From: Pocillopora verrucosa
Taxonomy: Eukaryota; Cnidaria; Anthozoa; Scleractinia; Pocilloporidae
DNA length: 64,000 bases
Direction: 5' to 3'
NCBI RefSeq assembly: GCF_036669915.1
Contig: NC_089318.1
Span: 18,363,835 to 18,427,834 of the forward strand
Under the pieces are notes generated by a model. It was not told where the DNA came from and made no database searches. It was given only the letters and a program-made list of their open reading frames with translations. The position numbers and the translations under genes are program-made. Below, in pieces: positions 50,060 through 60,876 of this stretch (position 1 is the stretch's first letter; the number at the start of each line of letters is the position of its first letter).

Positions 50060-53000
50060 AGGTATTCAGTTTGCTTCTTGCTGTATTTAATTATTTTGAT
50101 GAAAGGGTACAGCTATGTATGTTTTTTCTTATCCTGTTTTTACAACATTATTGTTCAAGTTTCTATGAAGTCAGTTGTATCAGCAAGTCAGTTATCTGAT
50201 ATTTATGCCTAGTTTGAAAAATTCCAAAGTGAAATGTTAGACTGTGGACTGAGAATTTGGGAATTTATAAATACACTTGTCAGTCCCTCTCAGTTGTCCT
50301 TGTGAAATCTCTGCAGTGATTAGAGGTGTCTTTTTTTTGGTGGGAGGAGGGGGGGTGTCAATTATCTCATTTCACAGAGGGAGGGACTGAAACAAAATTG
50401 TAGCTTTTAGGGATGAGGTCAAGGGGGTGGGGATGGGTTATACCCAGATTTAGGGAGTGGTAGAGAGTTAAAAGATTGCCAACATAAATTGTAGAAGATA
50501 GAAGGCAATGTTAACTATATAAACATGTGTGTCAGGGTTAGTGGGTTGGTGGGTTGGTTAGATTTGTTTATAATGGATGTGCAACTTACTATTCAGCAAA
50601 TTTTGTTGCAGAAAGTCTCAAACTTTCAGAGTAACCCCTGGAGAGTAAGGTCTTAAGACAATGCAACACTTAGAACTACTGTCCACAGTAGTGCTATTCC
50701 AGTTTCTTATATTTTTCTATTCAATATTGTGATATTAAGTTAACAGGATGGTTAAGGGGTTACTATGATTTTAGAGATAAGACTAAATCTACAAAAGATA
50801 CCTAGATTGTTGTTTTGCAGATCATTTGTTCATAAATTGTGATTCACAGATACTGACCCCTTCCTGTTCTCTGTAAGACTTTTATGAAGAGTTTAAGGTC
50901 TCATTACAAGATTGAGTTTGAATCTAGAATGTAATTTTTAGAGAGTAATTGAATAGCTCTGAAAACCTGTCATGATAAAAGTTGTGATTGGAAGCAAATT
51001 CTTCTGGAGATGATCATCAAGAAGTCAGTAACAAAAAAACAAAGAAACAAAATTAGGGTTCTTGTCACCAGTTTTTAGGAGCTCAAAACTGTAAGTTATG
51101 TGTCCAACAGAGTGCAGCTCAGTTAATTCATTTCAATTGAGTTGCTAACATTGCAAATGTTTGGACTTGAGTCAAGAAAACTGGATTAAGTACATGAAGA
51201 TGAGGCCCTCACCCTCTATAATCACAAAACCTCTCCTTTTCCAATCCCTTTCACTCTCAAGATTCAAATAGCTTTTTTCGCAGTGTCTGCTGTACATTTG
51301 TTATGATTATAGCCCAATTTGATACTTGATCAAATACGATACGACCTTAATTTTTTCTGTTTCTATACAACACCTTTAAACCTTAAAATACATTCATTTA
51401 GTTTGAGTCAAAAAAAGGGCAAGAAAAGCTACGAAGGTTTCTTTTGACAGTGTAGAGGATCACTTTTTACCATCTCTTGCCATAAAAGAATAAGAAGAGG
51501 CAATGTGTTTTCAGGCTAAGGCCTGTTAGGTCAGTACTGAAATGTTAAAAAAGAAAAAGGAAAGTTAAAAAAGTTCACTTTTGCAGTTTCACAGTTTTTG
51601 TCTTACTTTATTTTTTTGAATCAAAACTCTAATCAAGATGTATCTTGTTTCATACAATTCATCCAAGGAAGTTTACTGGAAATTATCATGTTCTACATAT
51701 TTTAAACCAGTTTTCTTGGCTTGAGTGTCAATTTTTTCTGGGCCATGTTGTCAAAGTTAATATTTTGGACTGTTGCTGATAATATTTAATTGTTGGTTGA
51801 CTGAGCAAAATATATTTAAAATATTTAGACAAATTTATTGTTTAAGATACTGAGACAAATTTATTCAAATTATATAAAATAAATTATATATTTGAAAAGA
51901 CATACTAAATTACAATTTTGACTTGTGTTTCAAGGTACCTTACTGGTTTTTAGGGATGAAGACAAAACTGCCAGTTATTAAGTTATGTCTTATGTCTGTT
52001 TGGCGATACTTAGTTTATAGCAAAGTATTTGTTGTTTTGGGCTGTATGAATCCATAGCAAATTTTGGTTGAGATTTTCAGTGGCATACAGTATTTATAAA
52101 ACTATGAAAGCAACTTTTCATAGCTGTAGATTATTAGATATACTGGCAGTTTATTAAATGTTCTTGTTTCTTGCTGACTGTTGTTGTTTTATTTGTCACA
52201 CCCTGTTTAGCAGACCAACTTCTTCTCTAGCTCTGAATGTGGCAGTTACATACAAAATGTAACTTGGATGTACTTGGACCCATTTGTGTATTTGAGGGCT
52301 TACAATATCCCTCACAAGTGTGCTTTGGCTAGTAATGTGAGAGAGATTTTTAATTTGAGAGGATAAATTCATATCCACAGGCAAACACAATTGTAAAGTA
52401 TATTTTACAACACATTTTATGGACACCAAATGCAGAGATCACCTGCAAGTGAATTCAGCTCACAGAAAACCATCTTCAAGGTGTGATAAAAAATTTAAAT
52501 TGAATACACATATAAAGAAATCTTTCTTTTTTTCAAAGAAATTCTAGTTCAACCTTGTTGTTTGAAAATTTAACAGAAACCCCTTATGAAAAACTAAACT
52601 ACTTTGTAGATCAAAGGGGGCAAGTTTCTAAACAAACTGTGATGCTGCATCAGTGTAGGAATGTGACAAGATAATTTTGGTTTTATCAACTGAGTTGATA
52701 ATGTTAATTGGCCATGGTAAAAAGTTTCAAAGCTGGCATTTTGAGTGTTAGTCCTTCATCAAAGCAGAGAGGAATTGTGGGTTGAGTGTGTTTACATGCA
52801 GAAAATAGAGCTTCACTATTTTGGAGGAACACAGTGACAAGAAAAACAAGAATTAATTGATTTGATTAATAAGTTTTGTTAAAGAGTTTTCCAGCTTTCT
52901 GAACTTCCTAGATGTGAGGAAAGGCCTCCGATTGCCTTGTGCTGCATAGAATGATTAGGCAATTTAAGTGTCTGTCAACTGATTGGGATGTATTGGATGC

Positions 53001-54170
53001 ACTATGTTGATCATTGAAGTTATCATAATATTTTTGATATCTTCACATGTGAAGATATTAGGCACCTGTCAATGCATCCAGGTGGAAATGGTGGACAAGA
53101 AGAGCCACCTGGTAGAACATCTACAGTTCAATTCCTATATTCCTATCCCCATTATGCTTTCAAAACAGGAGAAATTCTGCTGTTGGCCTCTTGGAGCCCC
53201 TACCCTGTTATCGTCTATTCTGTGGCCAAATAGACTCCTCTTAGTTTTGGGTTAGTGTAACTTTTGCAATCCCAACTTAATCACTGTCTATTTATGCATC
53301 TACCTTATAAAGCCTTTTAAGTAGGTCATCCTAAAATGAATTGACACATTTGTTTATTGAATGACTTGATTGTAGAATGATTTATTTTCCACCTGCAGCA
53401 CAAACATCGTGGTACATAGGTCTCTTCCCATTTTAAAATCCCTTCTTATCAGAATTTTCTTACCTCCAAAATCCCAAAAATGTGCCCCCTTCCCCTTCCC
53501 ATTAACCTAACTCTATTGAAAATACAACCCCATTACAGTCAATCCAGTCATGACCATCGACCCCATCCAGTGGCACTTAAGCCAATTACTAGAAAGTACC
53601 CCCTTCCCCCTTACCCCGACACCCTCTTATTGTTCCACAAAAGTATTTTGTGTCTTCTGTGTTGTAGAAATATGTTCTTCTAAATTTTCATTGGTCTATT
53701 TCTTTAAAGTTAGGCTTAGGGTAAAGCTGGCCATTCTGATAAAATCATGCATGAAGCCCTGCAAGTAATATGGCAACGAGTCCACAACTTTGAGTCATTG
53801 TACTCTAAAAATTGCTCTTGCACTATAACCCAAACTTCATGATGTTTATTCAAGTGCTAAAATAACAGCTCTAGTTTAATTTTATGAAACTATCAAAGCT
53901 TTTAAACTCTGATAGGGAAAATGGAACAGAAAATGCAACATCACTTGAAGATGATGTCTTGGTCACATAAGTGTTTTACTAAATATGCTCTCGTTCTAAT
54001 TGCAACACTAAAAGTGCTAAATTTATGAACACCATTATCTTAAACAAAATGAATCTACCAATAAATTTCATTTAGTAACTTGGAAATACCATGGTTACAT
54101 CAAAATATTGTACCTAACTTCCACACATTATAATACAGTACTACAATGGAAGTGCTAATCATGCAGTTAT
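50060..54170. other. Convergent intergenic region, desaturase to zinc-finger gene
   Basis: AT-rich, about 4 kb, between two genes transcribed towards each other. Apart from half of a family C repeat near 52.7 kb I see nothing recognisable. Open frames are short and lack splice support or domains. Confidence 0.6.
52668..52800 (+). repeat. Family C half-element
   Basis: GGTTTTATCAACTGAGTTGA, GGCCATGGTAAAAAGTTTC, CTTCATCAAAGCAGAGAGG and GTGTTTACATGCAG follow the order of the left arm of the 41.5-kb element. The inverted partner is absent. Confidence 0.75.
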
Positions 54171-54176
54171 GCTTAA

Positions 54177-54182
54177 TTTATT
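54177..54182 (-). terminator. Candidate poly(A) signal of the zinc-finger gene
   Basis: AATAAA on the minus strand, about 635 nt beyond the stop codon. Confidence 0.35.
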
Positions 54183-54816
54183 CAGCTTATTTTTCAAAAA
54201 CAACATTTTCTTTCTCACAAACATCACTTTCCTCCAAGAGAGGCGAAACTAGTAATCCATCCACTATTGATTGATATTCTTCACCATAAATAGAGAAAAC
54301 AAATGTACTTATCACAAGGAAATTCCCAAAATCTGATTAAATATTTTTTGGTATTAAATTTCTGATCTATAATAATATAAAAGGTCTGTCAGGTTGAAGA
54401 TAAATAAATTTGTAAAGCTGACAAACAATCAAAAAAATATTGTAGTGCAAGTTGGCAACAGGGTTGGTTGTCTAAATCATGATAATAGCCTGCATAGACA
54501 GAGGTCATCTTTCCAAACTGGGGAAGTATGAGGCGAAGGAGGGCATGGGGAAGAAAAGGAATGTGTAGGGGCAGAGAGGCATTCAGTTTTATCCTACAGT
54601 AAGAGGATATCCAACCAAATAGTCCCATAACATACACTTAGTTTACAGAAGAGGAATCAAACCAAATTAAACTATCACTGTGGTTTTCCTTTAGAGCTAT
54701 ACTGAACTGCTCAGCACAACTTATAAAATTGACCATAAATTATAACTAAAGCAGATCCTATCAATGTAAAGCAAATTAAACCATATTTTCATGAAGCTTA
54801 ATGTTATCACGATGAA

Positions 54817-56991
54817 TTAAGTGCTGCATGCACTAAGATTTTCTGTCAAATTTTCTGTCGGCTGTCTGCCTCCAACAGAAATATCATTACCCTGGTCCAC
54901 AAGCTCATTGTTCCCCTGCAAATTCCCTGTTAAGTTCTGTTTTATCTGTGCACTGACATCCCCATTGAGTGCAGATATCATGTCTTCTACAACGCCAGTT
55001 GTAGCATCACCCTTAAAATGTAAGTTCTTGACATGACGCCTCAAGTGGCTTGGGTTGTTAAAAGCTTTAGGACAAAAGCTACATTTGTAAGGCCTTTCAC
55101 CTGTGTGGATAAGAACATGCCTCTGAAGGTTTCCTGAAATAGAAAAAGCTTTAGAACAATATTGACAGCGGTAAGGCTGCTCTCCAGTGTGGACACGAAG
55201 ATGCTTCCGCAGAGAGCTGTATTCTGCAAATGACTGATTACAACTTGTGCACTTATAAGGTCTTTCCCCAGTGTGAACACGCACATGTTTTTGTAGAGAG
55301 CCTGGATCACGAAAAGCTTTAGGACAGAAAGTACACTTGTGTGGTCGCTTCCTCATGTGAAGAGCAATGTGATCGTCAAGTGTTTTGGCTTCCTTAAAAG
55401 GCTGAAAACAGATTGTACAAGTATAATGCTGTCCATCATCTGTATGGAATTCTAAATGTTTCTGAAGTCCAAGGGAACTTCGAAACAACTGAGCGCAGAC
55501 TTCGCACTTATAAGTAGACTTGTCATTTGCCATGTCACCTCTCAGAAGGTCATCAACTGTTGGAATTGCATTTTCATCGTCAGAAAAAAACCCCTGTTGA
55601 TTATCTACTGGCTTTGGGGTCAGTTCAGTGAGATCAACTGATTTCTTTTCACTTACTTCAGTCACTATATTTGAATTGGTTCTGGTTTCACTCTTGACAT
55701 AAGCAATAACGCTTGAATGAGTGCTTTGAACTTCATTGGTTTGATGTGAATTTGTCAGATAAACCACAGCACTTGAAGTTCCAAGATTATTTTCCTTGAT
55801 GTTACACTCTTGTTTTGAACTTTCAGTTACTGATATATCACTGGCTAAATAATGATTACTACAAATACTCTGTGATTCCAAGTTGTCTTGTGGCTGAGAC
55901 TGGAATGTTTTCACAGGAATGCTTTCTGATGCATCCTTTATCACTGAAAAACTTCTGGGAGGAGTATCTCTGACAATAGTTTCACTGTTGGGGAGTACAG
56001 TCTTTGCAGATTCTACATTCTCATGATGAAAGGTTGCAGATGCTACAGTCTTTGATATAGGACTCTCAAAAGAAGTAGAACTCTCAGGCAAGGCGTCTCC
56101 ACAAACATCTACACTTTCAGTCGAGTTAGGAACTTCCTCATTGACAACAGAGGTACTGAAAGAAGTAGAATCAGGTCCTTTTTCTGGAGGTTTCTCTGAT
56201 GCCTGCTTTGTGCCACTTATCACAGGTACATGCATGAAGTCGATGAGGATCTGAGCAACATCCATTTCTGTAGATTTGCTGTCACCAATATCATGTGAAG
56301 AACTAACTTTTCCAGCTGATGATGAGTCATTAGATGTAACAGAGACTTCCTGAGAGTCTTTTTTCAGCAATTCTTCTTGCATGGCTGAACAATCAGGTTG
56401 TGGTGACTCCTCATTGATATCCATGCTTTCTGACCCATTATCAATGTCTAAATCCTTACTCTGAGTTTCCAAACTAGACTGACTTTGGTCATCTACACTT
56501 GGTTTTTTGGGGAATTCACCAGTTGGTACAGTTAAATAAGGGAAGTACGATCCAAAAGGAACAAATCCACTGAATGGAAACATTAGTGGGGAGTTTGAAA
56601 ACTGCGGGAGAAACGCACCTCCCTGCTGCTGTTTGTTATATTCTGCTAACATTTGATTCATGTGACTTCCATTACTTGCAAAGTCCAACACAGAGGGTCC
56701 AGAAGATCCAACAAAGGCTTCAACTCCACGGGGTTGTGCTGTTTTAGTATTTGGCTCTTTTCCACTGCCTGTTGATTTACTCATGGTGTGCAACACTCCT
56801 GAGCTTAGTGCATCCATGTACTGCTGCATAAAGGTACTATTTGGTGGCCAGAGGGGCGGCATCATTCTCATCGGCATTACTTGGGGAGTGAATACAGGAA
56901 ATGGCATTGGAAAAGCAAAGCCAAACATGCCTGCATTCATTGCATTCACATTTAAAGGGGGGAGTCCAGGCTTCTCTTTTTTCTCTTCCAT
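54817..56991 (-). CDS. C2H2 zinc-finger protein, six fingers, 724 aa
   Basis: Probable sequence-specific DNA-binding nuclear protein. One uninterrupted 2175-nt coding exon. Residues 494-659 hold six tandem C2H2 fingers (CEVC, CTIC, CTFC, CTSC, CQYC, CSFC); fingers 3 to 6 are joined by TGERPYK or TGEQPYR linkers, whereas the first two have non-canonical spacers. The last finger ends HVKNLH with a four-residue histidine spacing. The first ~60 residues are Met/Pro/Phe rich (FAFPMPFPVFTPQV), the middle ~400 are Ser/Thr/Glu rich and probably disordered, and an acidic patch (ENAIPTVDDLL) precedes the fingers. No KRAB, BTB, SCAN or PR domain is visible, so I give no orthologue. The ATG at 56991 is the first in the exon, 11 nt inside the acceptor; an upstream 5' exon lies near 59.7 kb. 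It is divergent from TOMM20. Confidence 0.9.
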   Translation of the reverse strand: MEEKKEKPGLPPLNVNAMNAGMFGFAFPMPFPVFTPQVMPMRMMPPLWPPNSTFMQQYMDALSSGVLHTMSKSTGSGKEPNTKTAQPRGVEAFVGSSGPSVLDFASNGSHMNQMLAEYNKQQQGGAFLPQFSNSPLMFPFSGFVPFGSYFPYLTVPTGEFPKKPSVDDQSQSSLETQSKDLDIDNGSESMDINEESPQPDCSAMQEELLKKDSQEVSVTSNDSSSAGKVSSSHDIGDSKSTEMDVAQILIDFMHVPVISGTKQASEKPPEKGPDSTSFSTSVVNEEVPNSTESVDVCGDALPESSTSFESPISKTVASATFHHENVESAKTVLPNSETIVRDTPPRSFSVIKDASESIPVKTFQSQPQDNLESQSICSNHYLASDISVTESSKQECNIKENNLGTSSAVVYLTNSHQTNEVQSTHSSVIAYVKSETRTNSNIVTEVSEKKSVDLTELTPKPVDNQQGFFSDDENAIPTVDDLLRGDMANDKSTYKCEVCAQLFRSSLGLQKHLEFHTDDGQHYTCTICFQPFKEAKTLDDHIALHMRKRPHKCTFCPKAFRDPGSLQKHVRVHTGERPYKCTSCNQSFAEYSSLRKHLRVHTGEQPYRCQYCSKAFSISGNLQRHVLIHTGERPYKCSFCPKAFNNPSHLRRHVKNLHFKGDATTGVVEDMISALNGDVSAQIKQNLTGNLQGNNELVDQGNDISVGGRQPTENLTENLSACST

Positions 56992-57098
56992 TCTTTTTTC
57001 CTACATAATAAATGAAAAATGAAGATATTTCAACTTCAAGGAATGTTAGAATTTAAATACAAATGTGTAAAGAATTGATAAAACCCTTCTCTGACAAA

Positions 57099-57394
57099 GG
57101 AGGTGCAGTGGTCTCATGGTTAGTGTGCTCGACTACGGATCAGGTGGTCCGGGTTCGAACCCTGGCTGGGGTCATTGTGTTGTGTTCTTAGGCGAGACAC
57201 TTTACTCTCACAGTGCTTCTCTTCACCCAGGTGTACAAATGAGTACCAGCAAATGTGCTGGGGGGTAACCCTGCGACGGATTAGCATCCCATCTAGGGGG
57301 GAGTAGCAATACTCCTAGCCACTTCATGCTTAGAAAACTGGAGTTAAGCACTGGCCCCATGGGCCACTTGGGCCTGTATAAAGGCTTTACTTTT
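57099..57394 (+). mobile_element. Complete tRNA-derived SINE with 9-bp target duplication
   Basis: The 296-bp element starts with box A-like GTGGTCTCATGGTTAGTGTG and box B CCGGGTTCGAACCCTGG. The body includes GGCGAGACACTTTACTCTC and ATGAGTACCAGCAAATGTGC, and it ends GGCTTTACTTTT. Flanked by perfect TCTGACAAA copies at 57090-57098 and 57395-57403. Located in the 5' intron of the zinc-finger gene, opposite strand. Confidence 0.88.
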
Positions 57395-59679
57395 TCTGAC
57401 AAAAAGTTGTTTTAAGGAAAATATTTGATGAGGCATAAGAGAATACACCCCCAAAACTGTGTACAAAAAATTGATGGCACATGTTCTTGAAGAACTGACA
57501 GTCTGAACTTGAAGTTGGTTTCAGTGACTGAAGTTATGACTCAAGAACCCTGTCTTATAATGCGACTATATAGAAAAACGTTTTCCTTCTTCTCACTTGA
57601 TTGTGATGTCATTGTGGCAAAAGTATTCCATGCCTAATATTGCCCCTCTGTTTCAAAGAAAAAACCGTCCAAATCTTTTTTAAAATGAATTTTTTTGGCA
57701 TTAAATGTCTGCCCTTTCTAGATTAGGTTCTAGAGGTGTTATACTGATAGAGCTGGATCACGTGGGAAAGTAATTATATTTTTTTCTGACAATAACTTTC
57801 AGTCCATGAACCAAGCCAATTTTTTGTGCACTATTTCTGGATAAGAGCATTTTTAAGTGTGTTTTTTTAAATAAATGATGAAAAGACGATGATGGAAGGT
57901 TTATAGCCATTTCATTCCAGCCTAAATGGAACAGATAGAGAACAGTGCAGATTAAAATAATTAACGAACTTAACACTTTTTGTATTACAGCATTAACGAG
58001 GCAGCTGGTGTGTCATATGGAAATTCTGTGGTTTTGGTAAAGTTCTACAAAACATGAAAGGTCGGTTACATACACAAGGTCTAACCCAAACTGCAGTTTT
58101 ACGCAGGTAGTGGGCCTCAGGGATTCTCTATAACACTGTTCATGAAAATAAATGTTCAGATTAAGGGTTTGGCTGAATTAAAGATGGCTTAGAACATGGT
58201 TTTGTTAAACCACCTCTAAACTTTTTTAAAATAACCTGCCCAACAAGTCCAATAAATGTCTATTTTATTTCAATTTTTCCTTGTTTTTTTGTTTGGCACT
58301 ATGATTGCCATATAATGCATGATCATTTTGCCTAAATATTATGCTCAAAACTATGTGAGCAAAATAAGGACAACCCTACATACAAACCTGTGTAAAATGA
58401 ATTTATTTAAGACTTTTCCAAGGTTTACCATGTGATTTCCAATCAAAAGTGGCTGAAGAAAATGTAAAAAATACACCAAAAAGGTTAAATTCAGACTGGA
58501 CATCAAAAAGATATACAACCACATCCTTTTAAAGGAGAGTGTAGGCTATTAGTAATCCTTTCTCTGCATGCCTATATTGTTGCACTGTCTCTTCAGACAC
58601 TGCACTCTCTTTTTGAAACCTTAAAATCAACTGTGTCACTCGAAAAAAAGCGTTTTTCTGAGTAGGTATAAATTTGCCCCTCAATAACTTAAATATTCAA
58701 ATGCCCTGCTCTCATCATGGTGGAGTTTAACAATGTTTTTTGTTTTTTGTTTTGAAAGAAAATGGGTGATGATTGACAGCTTGTTTGAAATCTACAGGGT
58801 TAAAGTACACTACTGGGCTTAACTTGATTCATGCCACGTTCTTTTCAGCTGAGAGTCAAGTGACTGGCACATGATAGCAACGAACGCCATCAGATCTATA
58901 AAGCTTTAAGCTTGATTCAATAGTTCAGAACTTTTCCACCAGAAGAACAAATTATTGTTTATATTTTAATAAGCAAAGGGAGTTTGATGTAGAAAGCGAA
59001 CAGAGTGTTACTGTCTGGTGGCAACTCAAAAGAAAGCAGTTCATCTCTGGGCGCAAGAACGCATGCAAAACTCTTCAAGCTGCCATAATCAGCCTAAATC
59101 TTCACGACGCGCAACAGCGAAAATGAACAAAGCAGAACGGCTCAATTTAGAAGAAATACGTTACGATTGGTATTTTTTTTAACAACCCTGAAAAAAATGA
59201 ACGAAACACAGTGGTTTCTTAAAATTTCAGACGGGCTGCGTTAAAAACATCAATATCAGCAATAACAATTACGAAGACAACTCGGCCATATTTAATATTT
59301 GCCTAACAGGAATAATCAAGTAAGTTGGTTCTGTTCGACGCTCGAATAACATCCTTCAAGTTTGTTTTCAGATTAAAATGCATTCTTTCATGAAAAGGAA
59401 TATTATGAAAAGAAAAAAAGGGATTAAGTTTCAAATCACAAACACAGACCGAGAGGGAGGGAGTTTTAATGAAAAAGTAAAACATGCGAAGCACTTCCGA
59501 AGGGTGTACCTATTTAGAATTCAACATGCGTTTTCTCAGCACAGTTCGGTTAAAAACAGAAAAAAAGCTTAGGCATTATAAAAATAGGCGATAACAAAAC
59601 AACTGCGATATTTGAGAAGGAGTTTTTGGGAATAAAGGATACACAGTTCGTGTTGTAATTTTCGGTTCGCATTAGTTAC

Positions 59680-59760
59680 CTGTTGTGGGGGAATCTCCTC
59701 TACTCCTTTCGTTTCTTGTGTTTCAAACGAGTCCTGTGTGGATACCGGCAAAAATTAACT
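59680..59760 (-). other. Probable 5' exon of the zinc-finger gene (right limit uncertain)
   Basis: A good donor (CAACAG|GTAACT) at 59680 joins in frame with the acceptor just before 56991, which itself is GTAG|GAAAAAAGAATGG. The frame read through this exon is open (SFETQETKGVEEIPPQQ) but has no ATG and meets a stop codon near 59757. It is therefore either 5' UTR or, if an internal acceptor (CCACACAG, about 59731) is used, part of a longer N-terminus. Confidence 0.45.
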
Positions 59761-60876
59761 GCCCATCTAATTTATCAGCAACAACGAATACACACTACAT
59801 GTTCAAAAACGAGGAAAGAAGACAGTATTTTTTATGAGGGAATACCTAGCCAATGATGTAATATCTTGGACGTACGTCAATTTGTTGTCCGGTGAGCTCA
59901 CAGAACAACGGCAAACGAGAGAGAAGAAGATGAAAAACGCAAGCAGTCTTGGGAAATGAGATCACGTGATTCTTGTAATCCCCAATGGTATCCCCTTTAC
60001 CCAGACTGCTTTTAGCGGGCGTTTCGCTTGAATGGTTTCAGAATGACATGTTCCTGTTACGGTTGACTCACATGGAAGGAGATTAGAAATTAAAAAAGTT
60101 TACCTGGCTGCGATATTGCGAAGACAAAGGCCACTTCTTTTACGACGCTTTACAGCTGGTGTTCACGAGATCTTGTCTAATTTTCCGAGAAAAAAAAGTA
60201 TTTATTTTTGTGGTGTTTACTTGGCAAAAATAATAGATACCACTTCAACAGACAGCTGAAAACTTCGACGGCATATGTTAGGAAACAGTGGAGGTCTTCA
60301 CTGCTTCAATGCAGTGTCCATCAACTTACTGGAGTCCTGTCTGATCTGTTTTGACAAATTCTCACGCTGAATCCATATGATATTAGTTTATAATTTTATG
60401 TTTCGAAAAGAGCGTCACTTTCGCATCCTTTTTCGAACCACTTCACTCACTACTAGTTCTTTCTGTTGGCAGCGTGTAACTCAAAATGTTCTTCCATATC
60501 GTTCCGACATTAACATATTATTCAGAGAAAGCGCAACTGTCGCATAACCCTTCCGCAATTCCGGTTTGACCTTACCCAAGCAGACCAAAAAAAATTTCCT
60601 CAAAAATTTCCCCCTTTTCTGACCTAAAACACAATTTGTAAACGTTAAAAAAAAATATTAAAAAAAGTTTAAAAAAATATCAAAGAAAGTTTAAAAAAAT
60701 ATCAAAGAAAGTACTAATGCCGCAAAGAAAACTGGGAAGACCCTTAGCGACCGAGCTCAACATGCTCTTTACTTGCGTATCTTCTACTGGAAGTAATCGA
60801 AAGGTGCTAAACGCAAATCCAAATCCGTCGTCATTTGTGGGAAATACTCTTATTGATGTTTTAAACAGACGTAAAA
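59761..60876. other. Divergent promoter region between zinc-finger gene and TOMM20
   Basis: About 1.1 kb separating the probable zinc-finger 5' exon from the TOMM20 start. It contains a palindromic E-box core ATCACGTGAT (about 59963) and, at about 60655-60715, an A-rich tandem of the 22-bp unit GTTTAAAAAAATATCAAAGA plus AA. Transcription start sites are not visible. Confidence 0.45.

Noticed and set aside
53480..53768. Plus-strand frames in the convergent intergenic region
   Set aside because: Proline- and leucine-rich translation of C-rich sequence; no homology or splice support.
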